From assembly GCA_947568835.1 (NCBI GenBank), contig OX387609.1, forward strand, positions 9,501,660-9,565,659: 64,000 nucleotides of DNA, given 5' to 3'. Source of the DNA: Protonemura montana (lineage: Eukaryota; Arthropoda; Insecta; Plecoptera; Nemouridae). Position 1 is the first letter of the stretch. Every line of letters starts with the position of its first letter. This document shows, piece by piece, positions 48,801-60,800 of this stretch. A program made the position numbers and the translations under genes. The notes under the pieces were generated by a model. It was not told the DNA's origin and did no database searches. It saw only the letters and a program-made list of their open reading frames with translations.

Positions 48801-51800
48801 GCCTTTAAAAGGGTCTAAAATCTTGACGTTTCGACGAGGCACGGCTCGTTATCTTCAGGAGAATGATTTGTATAGAGCAACACATTTATTCATAGGAAAG
48901 TTATATGTTAACCAGTGTAAGTTAACTAGTTTTAGTTTTTACCTAGTAAACAAGTTTATGTGATTTATGAAATATATTGTCTGCAAATACCCATCGTTGT
49001 ATATGGACTTAAAAAAAATTAAAATGAAATGAAAATGAAATAGTTTTTATGATTTTAATATGTTTAACCTTTGAATTATTATTAGCTGTTGTAGAAGTAG
49101 TAGATACTTACACACTAAAAAACAAATATAAAAAAATTACTGATTTTATAAAAAGATAAGAATTAAGATTAAAATCACTGCTCAACACCGCCATAAACTA
49201 AGAGTGCCTACGACAGCAGAATAATGTAAAATCTAGCTTGCAAAGGTGCTGCCCCTGCCGGTCACTTACGATGCAAGCAAGTCCTTGTCGTTGGTGCAGC
49301 CGAGAGCAGAGAGGATGGTCACCTGGTCTGCCGCTAGGTTGGTGGTGAGGTATTGCTGCCACAAGAAATCCCAGTAGGTACTGGGACCATCGCGCAAGGC
49401 TGTGCAGTAAACAACGCTCTTCTTGTTTGGTGACACTCTGCGAGCAGCAAACACAGAAGGTTGATGCTATTATTTAACAAAAACTATTTGAAATGGGTTT
49501 TGAATGCTAAGTAAAGGATAACTAAATTTCCCAACGTTTCGTAACATGTACTAGTTACTTCTTCAAGGGACTGCTCTAACCCTTGAAGAAGTAACTAGTA
49601 CATGTTACGAAACGTTGGGAAATTTAGTTATCCTTTACTAAGCATTCAAAACCCACTTCAAATAGTTTTTGTTAAAACTAGTGCTAAGGATAAATCAAGT
49701 AGACATTAGTCATAGAAACTATCATGATGCTATTATTATTTGTTTTACAGACTTGTTGTTTCAGGTTTGTTGTCCACTTTGTGGTAATTGACTTTTAAAG
49801 TAGTTTCTGTTTTATTAGCTTGGCTGGCTTGCACAGTTCTGAGGTTGTTTTGTTTTCAGCAGGTATTTAATACATTATCTTTGTGGATATGACCTTGTTC
49901 ATAATAAATGAAAAAGCGAAGGAGTTAGAATAACAGTGTGTAAAACTGATAAGAAACATTAGAGGATACTTATTTGTTAACGTTTCGAGGCTTGCCACTC
50001 CCGCTCGGTAAGTTCCGTACTCTTAATTTACTCTCCCAATCAACATCAACGTATTTTTTATCCCAGCTCTTTGGCACTTTACAAATCAACTAAGAAACAA
50101 TAGAGTAAGATATATTAGTAAATATCTGAAAATACAGATATAGCAAGCCTATGAAACAATAAATGGAAACAATTTATATATCCTGCAAAATTCAGCCTCA
50201 CACAGTTTATGTCTATAGGTATTAACCTAAGAATTGCTGAAACTTGTAGACTACAGGTCAAAGATTTAACTTTTAATCTAGAACCTTGTTTAGAACCTTG
50301 AACCATGTTTTGTTGACAGAGTTTAGTCGCTTCTTGCCGGTTGTCTCACGCACCTGTTGGCAGGAGTGGTGACCCAAGCGGCAAACTCAGCAATGGCGTG
50401 GTCCACGCAGTCTTGTAGGCCGTACTTGCACGCCCACTTGAGAGCGTTGACTCGCCCTAGCACTGTCTTCTGCGACTCGGTCGGCGACGTGGTATCGAAC
50501 GTCAGATGAGTGTACAGCGCGTTCATGCTCTGGAGCACGTAGCGCTGAGGGAAATCATTCAGAGTCAGTAATGGGGTCGTTATGATGGAGCTAGCCTTTT
50601 GCGGAACAGTGAGATTTCACCTGGAAATGCCAGTAATTTTTCATGTAGTCTTTTATGCAGGATGAAAAGATTACTTTTGGGCCCAATTTGCTGCAATTTA
50701 TACTGCATATTGCACATTTTTGTTGCTTACTTAAATTATTCGTGCATAAAAATCACATAAAAAATAAAGATTTTACCAATATGTTCCTTTTATGTTGTGT
50801 AACTTGCTATTTGTGATCCAAAAGCTTGATAGCTCAATGAAATAAATTCATTTGAGCAATTACTTTCTCCATTCAAAGCACGAGATTATAAAAAACCTAG
50901 AACTCTTTTCAAATCGCTAGTTCTTCGTTAGTTCGTTTAGTTAATCGCTTAGTTGCGACTGCCGTCGCAACAATGGGCTACCGTAATGGTCCTCACTCCT
51001 CAAGTCTTTCCTATCCAAACCTTGAAAGCATTGAATCCTTCTGAAGCGACGAGCCTCGAGTCCAAGAAGTCGAAGCTGTTGAACGCGGCCACCCACGGAC
51101 CGTAGGCGACCTCTGTGTGCAGATACAACGTGGCCTCGAGCGCATCCTCGTAGCCAATCACATCGCTGCGTGCCAGGTTGAGGGCGTCGTCCACGATCTG
51201 CGCTCGGTTGAGCTCGTGGATGTTTGGCATCTCGGTAGCATTCTGGAGAGCGGCGACCAGTAGCGACCAGTAGTGGCTGTCGTAGGCCACACGGTAGTAG
51301 CCTGAGGAGGATGGGGTTGTATGAAAATGATAACTGGAATGCATCTTATAATAATCCATTTTAATAATAACAAAGATTGGAAAGATTAAAAGCTAGGAGT
51401 GGAAAGCCTTGTATTTATGTTAGTAGGGAGAGGTTGCGTTGGTGTGGTAAATTGAAGAGGATGGCTGAGGAAAGAATTCCATGAATTTGAGGCTACAGTT
51501 GTAATTAAGACAAATGAGGGTGGGAAGATAAGAAAGTAGTGAAGTTATCAACAAAGACCTGTTGCGTGGATTGAGATGGAAACCAAGCATATGTGATGGG
51601 AAGTTAGGGGAGGTGTTGCTGTTAAAATGTGATGCGGAAGAAAATTACAAAGAAAGTTGGTAAAGTGTAGTGCTGTAGTGTGTAAAGCAATTAAGTTGAA
51701 TAAATAAAGTTAAGATAAATTAATTTTAAGATGTTGTTTAAAATAGATTTGATCTTGTGTCTACGGATAAAATGGATAAACCCAGCAAATGCAATGAATC

Positions 51801-54800
51801 TGGGAATTATCTGATAATCTATCGAGGAAGATCTACCAATTAGGTGACAAAAAAAATACTCAATGAAGCAATGTGAGGGACTATAGGGGCTGTTCATCAC
51901 TAGAATTCTGAACATGAAAGATTCACATGACCATGGTCAGATGCAAAGGAAACAAGAAACTATTTAAAAATTAATTTAAAAACGATATCGTAAGCTCCAA
52001 CAGTTTCATGAAAAATAAACTTTGAAAGCTTGTTTTTTCAGGGAAAAGTCAACAAACAACTCAACGTAATGTAAGTTTTGCACTCATTGCAAATTTTGAG
52101 CGTTAATTTTGGCTGCATGTCCAAATCTTCACATCTTACTAGCAAATTTTTGTCAACTGTGGGTCTCCTTTCTCATCGTAAATATAGTGCAAACAAAAGC
52201 AAAGCACGCCGGGTAAGATGGTCAACGAAGCCAGGGTCTCTGTAGTAGTAGTAGTAGTAGTTTATTGTCTTTTTACCATAAAACATACAAAGATGCTGGT
52301 TTACAGACATACATTAAATGCATTAATATTGTAAATATAAAATTGTAGACATAAAATTGTAAAATTGTAAATATAAAAATCTAAATCTATAGTCACAGTT
52401 TAAACCTACCAGTTTGCCGCGTATTGAAGACGACCCACTCGTTCTCCCCGATGTCCGTTTCAAGCAGCAGACTTTTCTCCTCGCGCAGCCACTCTCTGGG
52501 CTTGGTCTCCTGAGCACGCTCTGCTCCATCGGTTCGCTTTGTCCATGTCAACGGAATCCACCAGAGAGAGGTGTCAGGGTTAGCCGGGTCCGGGCGGAGC
52601 AGCACACGTTCCTGTCGATTACACATTGGTAGGACTTTCAACAATATTTTAGAGTGGAGTTGGGGTCTGCAATTTTGTCAAAATAATGCGTTTTAGTGCC
52701 CGTTCTCTAGTAACAATTGGATAGAAATGATACAAAAATAAATAAATAGGTTATTAATAGTCTATCAAGTAAGATAAAACTAGAAAACCATTAGTATTTG
52801 TAAAAAAGAAAGACTTTTGGATTCCAACAAGAAATGAACATTAATTATGAACATTTAATGAACATTAAAGATGGATTAGAGCCAGAAAAAATTCTCAAGC
52901 CCCTGCAACTCTTTCTCTGGCTTCAAGACTGTAATTTATCTATTTCTGGATCAAGTCTAAAAGGAAGGAAAGAAAACCTGGCACCAGCAAGTAGCCTGCT
53001 CCTGTTGAAGAGCACCAAGGGAAACACAGAGTTAATGTCGCTTCCAAAGGACAGTATGACACTAACTACAGGATTCCTCTACAAATCCATGCTGTTAAAG
53101 AGGCTGATAAGCAAGGCGAGTGAAGTTTTTGCACAATTTTTCAACCATTGCAACCTCTGTCTTGTTTATATTAGCATTACTGGCTTTATCAAGCTGCACT
53201 GGGGGGTGTTATCTCAAGCACATGAATTTACTAATAAAGTATCCTCACCTGAGAAATGACCAGGGTGGATTTGTCGTCTGTTAGCCCCGAGACTCGGACG
53301 TAGGGATGCCCGGGTTTCATGGTCCACGACTCCATCACCTTCTTGACCGTCACCCCCTCGCCAAGGGCGTCATCTTCGTCGGCAGCCATTTGCAGCTCGC
53401 TGAAGAGCAGCGCGGGAGTGACAGACTCGTGCCGGCTGAAATATGAGCAGGGGTCGGAATCAAGACAATGCTCTTGTTTGAGCCTAAGAGCCTTAAAATG
53501 AGAAGAAAAATATTTTTCTGTTATTACCAAATTAATTTGTTTATTTCCCTTGCGTCTTAAATACTATAGACATCAAGCAAAGCACACTGAAATCGACAAT
53601 AAAAACCTTGTTATAGAATTGTAAAAATCTATATTTACTGTTTAATATGTGTATGTTACAAACGTACCAAGCTTTTACAAACATTCTCTATTTTTTTCTT
53701 ATATTCTGAAGATTCTGTATGTTTTTTGATGTTCCTATTTATTTATGTACCTACTATTAAATAACAGCTTGTAGCTAAATAAACAAAAAATCATTGATTT
53801 AAATGAAATTCCTTAGTCATTGCTTGTCTCAAAGACCAATGCTTTCAATGTGTTTATGCTGCTGGCAAGCCAGCCTACAGGTTAGAGTCGAGATGCTTCA
53901 AACTTACTATCTTTCAACGTAACTGCGCAGTCCCTTCTGAAAGGTGGCCCTCGTTAGCACGTGGTCCAGCATTCGAAGAACAGAGCCACCTGAAAGAGTG
54001 GTAACGAAATGAGCATCTCACCAGTAAGCGGCATTTAGCTCTGGTTAACAGCAATTTGGCTTGTTACCAGGGCTGTTTTGGGAAAGAAGTCAAACCAACT
54101 CGGTACTAGGCAATCTACTTTTAATAAAGCGCCGATGTGTAAGTTTACTTTCTGCAAAAACTCAAGTCTTTGTGCGTTTCTACAGTTCTACAGATTTTCA
54201 TTCGAAACTTTTTGAAACGTCTAGCAATTGATGTTTTGCACTGCGCAGTCGAGGTCGCGACACCCGCGGGGCACTTTTTCGCTCTTTTTGGGGTGCATTT
54301 TGGTAATTTTTTAAACTTTTTTACCCAATTTTCTTCTTTGTTTGTACACCTTTTATTTGTACTTGCGGATCAAAAGGTTTGACGATTTTGTGATTTTGGG
54401 CGCCAATGGGGGGGAAATCCAAAAAACTGAAACATCGTTCTTTTCTCTTGATTTCTCTCAATTCTGTTCCATAGTTTTTATATTATGTCTTTGTAACTTG
54501 AGAAGCTTGCTGAAGTTAATGTTTTGCAGTGGATCGTTACTGTTCCCACACCCAGGGGGCCATTTTGGTCAAAATTAAATAGTGCATTTGATTTGTTTCT
54601 ACAGTTTTTATGATTTTCTTTCGAACATTTTTGCGATGGGTTGGAATCGATGGCTTACAGTGAGTTAATGAGGTCTGGAAAACCGCTGGGCAATTTTTGA
54701 TCCATTTTGGGGGTACGTTTGAGATTCATTTAGTGCAAAACACTTTGCGTGCAAAAGACTTTCCGTGCGCGGCACTTCACATGGCGTGTGCCATAGACAG

Positions 54801-57800
54801 GTGGCAAATCCCTCTGTCATAACCACCGCACCACACCTGGAGGGCGCCTAGGGTGTAGCCCAAGTCTTAAATGATTTCAATACCAATTGAATATTAAATA
54901 CAAAATAGGAACGGTTTTCTCGTAGACGTTATCATCAGTGCACCAAAGCATGTAAACAATAATACTTTTAGTAAACTTGCTGCTTTTTTATATTTGTACC
55001 TGTTACCACAGATAGACACAGAATCTGTGCTATTACTGCTTAACTTTTATTTTTTTAACCTTTTCAACCACAACTTCTATTTTAAAGAGAACCCGACCAA
55101 ACATTTGTTATCTACTTGATTACTAATAGTCTAATAGAGTCACAAACTATATTTTATTTCTAGCGGCATGAACTGATTTTGTCTCAACATAGACGCAGCA
55201 AGAATACTGCATCCCTAACGATGAAGTCCCTCCTGATGACTCCTGAAGGCAAGGCTAAGAGGCAGTTGGGCTTGCAGGTTTATTCTGTTAGATTATTATT
55301 AATTTATTCAAATAGATTTCTAGATTCATATTGATGACCAGCTCATGCTCATACTCATGGGTTTTATTACACACTAAAAAGACAAAATAATAATTCAGTT
55401 ACAAATATCGAATGCCAATCAATCCTGATGCCTATTAAGATGAAATCATATTTAAATTGCTTACGCTTGCAATGCGCGGGGTATTTTATTAATATGAACA
55501 CTAAAATGTATAATGAACACTATGTCCCCATTTGGACATCAATTTTGAGACGTTTCTAGTGTTCGTAATAATTTTAAAAAAATCCTGATGCCTTGCTTTA
55601 AAAATGCTAGTCTAATGCTATTCACGATAAGACTTTGCAATTGGGTCTTGCCTTTGTTGTAGGTGACCGTGCCGAAGTTAGCGTTGCACTCAGCTGGGCT
55701 TCCGCACGGCTGCGTGAGCATTGGCGTTGTCACGAGCGAATCAGTGCGCAGGATTGGCTGGACGGTGTCCACCACGAACTGGTCTAGGATCTCCCACTCA
55801 GGGAATTGCTCATCCACAGCCACCACCTGTAAGCCAAGGGGTGAGATGGTGAAGTCTTATCGTTGTCGTTTGGGCTCACAGCAGACTTTACAATGGTAAG
55901 TACCTGGCCGATTTGGTGCCGTTTCTTTGAAAACACCTCTTACCAATCAGATATCTTATTGTTCTAGTTTTAACTGACATTTACCTTTTTTAGCCAACTT
56001 TCGAGCTGTCTCATAGTGAGTGTATTTTGCTGTTCTCTTTAGATTGTTTTTCAAAACATGAGTTAAAGGTACTCTCAAAGGCATAACCTAAATCTGAACA
56101 CCCAGTTTTATAAATAGCTTCTGACTTTTGATTGATTGACTGCTTCTGTGGAGTTTAGCAACAGTCTCTTTGCAAATGTGCAAATCTTTGCCATGTGGCA
56201 CTAGTCTTATGGCAGGATAGTGGAGAGAACATTGAAATTATTTCAGAACACTTTTGAGAGACAGATAGGCAGTGGTGAAGAAGCAAGTGAATAAACTTTC
56301 ATCTCTCCAACCTCTATCCCAAACAGAACTAGCTACGTGTATGATGGTCACGCAACCAATACCTGACACAGTAAATGGTTGTTTCTGTGTTCACAAAATT
56401 ATTAAGGCTTTGCAGATGCATTTTGTTTTGTTGTAGGTAAAAAGATGCAGAGAACGCATGAGAACTAGAAATAGCATAAAATATAAAACTAAGATCTCTC
56501 AAGATGCTTCTTCTTATACCAATTTACCTATTCTACAATTATTTGAAAAGTTTTGTTAAAATATAATGAGAACTTTGGGTTCTAAAGTAGCATATATATT
56601 TTTTGAAATTTTTATAAATTTTCGTAAATTTTGATTAATTTCAACATTGATGGCTTCAAAAAACATTGAAAAAAAAAATCTCAGGTCTCATTTGAGAAAG
56701 CAGAATTTTTTCTAAAACCAGAAAAGTGCTTCATGGCCATTAAAGCCCAAAAATACGCTTATAAAGCAAACAAAACAAAAAAACATACAAATTATATTTA
56801 TTGAGGCAAGCATGAAATTGAAGGTATTGTTGCTTGGCAAGCTTAGCTAGCTACGCTCACCAACCAAGACGTGGACGATGATTGTACGTACTTGGAAGTA
56901 ACGGGCGAACCCCTCGTTGAGCCATGTGTACTCCCACCAGGCCAGAGTGACCTGGTCGCCAAACCAGAAGTGCGCAAACTCGTGAGCCAATACCGTCGCC
57001 ACGCGCTGCTTGTTGGCCTCTGTCGAGACTGCGGGGTCGTAAAGCAGCGACGCCTCCCTTTTCGGAGTGGAAAACACAGCCATTTAATGAACGTGTTATT
57101 AAATGCTGCACAAACATCACGTTTGTGCACAAATAGCCAAGGTGCTGAAGGGAATGGTATTTTGGGTCAATATAAATCACAAGCACTTCAGCTGAAAGCT
57201 TAGATATTTTTGTTTTTAAAAATTTCAGTGACCAGGAACAATTTTACTATCAAAAGTTATTGTTGAAAGTGCTACTATCTCAACAAAGTGGTTTTTTACG
57301 TTATTTTTGTATGTTCTGGTATAACAAATGTGTTTTATTAGTGGCAGAATATGTAATGTATAGAGCCACGATTATATGGAGATGCGCGAAATCGCGAATT
57401 GTTCTTATCTCTTGTTATTCTTACAAATTAGTGCCATTCATTGAATTCCCAACTCAAATATGTAAGAAGCTCATGGCGACAAAACGCGAAATTCACGAAA
57501 AATCATCCATAACAACGAAATCAACTATTTCCCGCGAAATCATCGCGAAATGAGCCTTTTCCCATCCAATTATCTTAAATTTCAGATATCTGTTATTTTT
57601 TTCATTTTTATCAAATCATATTTCACGGAAAATAAATAAACAAACAAAATAACCCATTTGTTTTTATGCTAAATTGAGAGATAATGAAGCTATTTCACTA
57701 TAATACATGTATTTTGCGAAATAGCCACTTATTTCCATGCAAAAATGTAAAATGTTTATTTTATCTCTATAAACACACATTTCCATGGATTTGTCATATT

Positions 57801-60800
57801 CAGGTCTGTTTCTCATCAAATGCTGTCAACATTCCTAAGCTTAGGGGGTAGAAGTAGTGGGGCAAAATGTTTGCTGTAGGAAACCATTGCCATTGGTTGG
57901 CTGAATCTTCCCCATCTTGCCATGTGCGCACCAGCACCACATGCATTCAGTCTATATAGATATTAGCTGGGATTTCAAATTTCAATGGGGTGTAATAAAT
58001 CTTTGACTTTTGAGGATCAAACAAAGCAACTCTTTGTGAGTGATGGATATATATTGATGTGTGGAATCTGGAACACCAGACTTGTCTGGGAGAAAAAAGA
58101 CAATCTTGCAAAGTAAGTTAGTACAGGGCAGATGGGTCCAATTCAAATTCTAATGGACATAAAAATCTCAAACCCCTCATTTGCAGTTCTGACTTAGCAA
58201 ACTATTTGGGCCCCAGTGAACAGTGTTGATGCAGAGAGGTTTTTTAGTCACTAAAACCTTGTGCTGATTGACAAAGGAACAAGAATGAAGGAAGCTACCA
58301 TTGAAACTTGTTCAATGTTAAGTTTTAACAAGTAGTAGGTGTCGCTTATACTGCCATACAATGTATTTCATGGTGGCATTTCTGAAAAATATTTATATGT
58401 GCTATTAATTTTGTTCCAAGTCCCTTACAAATACCGATGTTGAGGACCTACACTAAATATTTGCTTTATTGTAATTATTATTGATCACTTCTTTATTAGA
58501 GATCCCAGTGCTTACCCTAAATCTTCATTCCTTTCGAATGTAGATCGCAAAAGCTCTTTTTTTCTATTTAGCTATAAACGCTAAAATTCAAATAATTAGC
58601 ACTAAAATTTCGATAAAACTAATGCTAAAAACGCGTACCTTCTTTTTTCGTCACCTATGTCTGAAATCTGCTATAGACATGAAATTCTGTACTTTTTCCG
58701 TAACACCGCCATAACACCGAAATCCAAAAAGCTTACCACGAAATTATCGAAATCATAACACCATAAAATCTTGGCTCTAGTAATGTAGCTCCATAATTAT
58801 CATCATTCATCATTTAAAAATAAATTTATTTCTATTCGAGATCCTACCTGAAGCCAGGTCAACCAAGCAATGAGCGGGGTATTTTATTATTCCAAGTTTT
58901 GAGAGGTTATTAACGTTTGCAATTTGTATCAGATTTCACATATTTCAAAAACGCATCCAATGTCAAATCGGAGTTACTAGATATTGAATGGTTGTGAAGT
59001 GGTAAAGCGTCACTAGAATTAGAGAAACTGTGAGTGTTCACAGCCTCATAGTTCCACTCCTTGGAACTCCGTAATTCTCATCGAATGAAGTAAAATTCTC
59101 TCAAAAATGATATGTCCAAGTAGCTGAATTGGTTAGAGTAACACCCGTGATAGGTGGAGATCGGGGTTTAAATGTCTGTTCGGACATCAATTTTTGAGAG
59201 GGTAGAAGTGTTCCATATAATAAAAAACCGAATAATTATTAGAAAAGTTATTAACCCGTAACTAGATCAAGTTTGAGACCCTATCCGCTTTGTCTCTGAC
59301 TAACAACATCTCCCAGGAACGCACCTGTACGTAACAAGCCCCCAGTTCTCCATGGCGCCAGCAGAGAAATCACTAATGGCCACGTTGTCCAACTTGGGCA
59401 CGCCATAGTCGGAACCTAGGAATGCCTCGAGCTTGGCCATGATTGGTGGACCGATCTCCAGGGCGTACTGCGCCTGCTCCAAAGCATCTTGTCGCGCCCA
59501 GACGCGGAATGTCGCCGCGGGATCGTCGGCAGGCAACGACACGAACTCCGACACGATGAACGCGACCAGGTAAGTTGCCATAGGGGGCGTCGGCAAGAAC
59601 GTCTCGTAGAATCGGCCGCCCAGATCGGCACTGAAGAACGCACACTCGGTATGAACGCTTACGTACATTAACTTTGCTTGAAAATTATCTTTCATGTATC
59701 TAAAGAATTTAGTGGTCCTCGACTTATTTCTATTATGAAATTGAAAATCAAATGGCCAATTGCTACCAAATTGCTAAGTACAAACTTCTTTGTCTTTCCA
59801 GACAAAGATATCTGGTTCCGATCATTTGCATTGCTCAAATTTTCAATTTTTTTGTCTGAATACCATGCCTACAAATCTGGGAAGGATTTTCAAACACACC
59901 TTCTTAATTTCTTTAAGCCTTTGAGCCTTTCTTTAAGTCTGTATATGGTCATTATGTAATCTGCGCAACAAATCTGACTTTTTTTCATTACTTAACACAC
60001 CGAAGATACCTAAGATACTTAAGATAAGCCCATGATCCATTGAAAAAGACAGATAATTTGGCAAAAACAAACCCAGATGTTTCTGAAAAAAAAGCCTGGT
60101 TAAGTAGCAATAAAGAAACCATGGTCAAGAAATGCCTGGTTTTGTTTTTGCCAAATTGTCTTGCTTTTTCAATGCATTTTTTTCAATGCATTTTTTATTT
60201 TGACTGTCGAGGGCACAAATAGTGTCTGATTTAGAAAAAGTGTTTTCTATTCTATTGAAGCTGCAACAATTTATTCATCACACCATGGACCAGTGGACCA
60301 GGTCTTGGTGACAGTGGCAGACACTGGTTTCACCCTTGGCCAGACCAGGCTATAAACTCACATGGGCGATGAGATGGGAACGTCGGGGTCACGGGGCATG
60401 TTGGCTAACGCGACCTCGGTCTCCTTGCGGCCGATCGAGATAGTGAACGGAGCCTTGAGAGCCGGCTCGTCGAAGCAGGGGAACGCCTTGCGTGCGTCGC
60501 TGGGCTCCATCTGCGTCGTTGCAATCCATCTGCGGGTCCAGGGGAGACATTTTAGCTGTCAGGATAATACGCTTTAAAGGGACCAGAGCTAGAGTAGGGG
60601 TATCCCAGTGTATTGGGTGACCATCATATGCATGACCAGTTCTGTCCAGAAGAGAGGTTGAAGAGAAGAAAGTTGGTGCAACAACTTCACTCGCCTTGCT
60701 TATCAACCTCTCGACAGTATGGATTTGTGGAGGAATCCTGTTGTTTGCGTTGTACACTTTGCAAAAGAATAAGTTTACTTATTATTTTCAAGTGACACGC

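Noticed and set aside
55634-55639. GT donor (GTCTTA) as the main exon 6 splice site
   Set aside because: It is a poor donor and would insert six residues into the invariant Y-x-K-G-x-S-V-L-R-M-L segment; the GC site gives exact collinearity. Kept only as a possible minor alternative.
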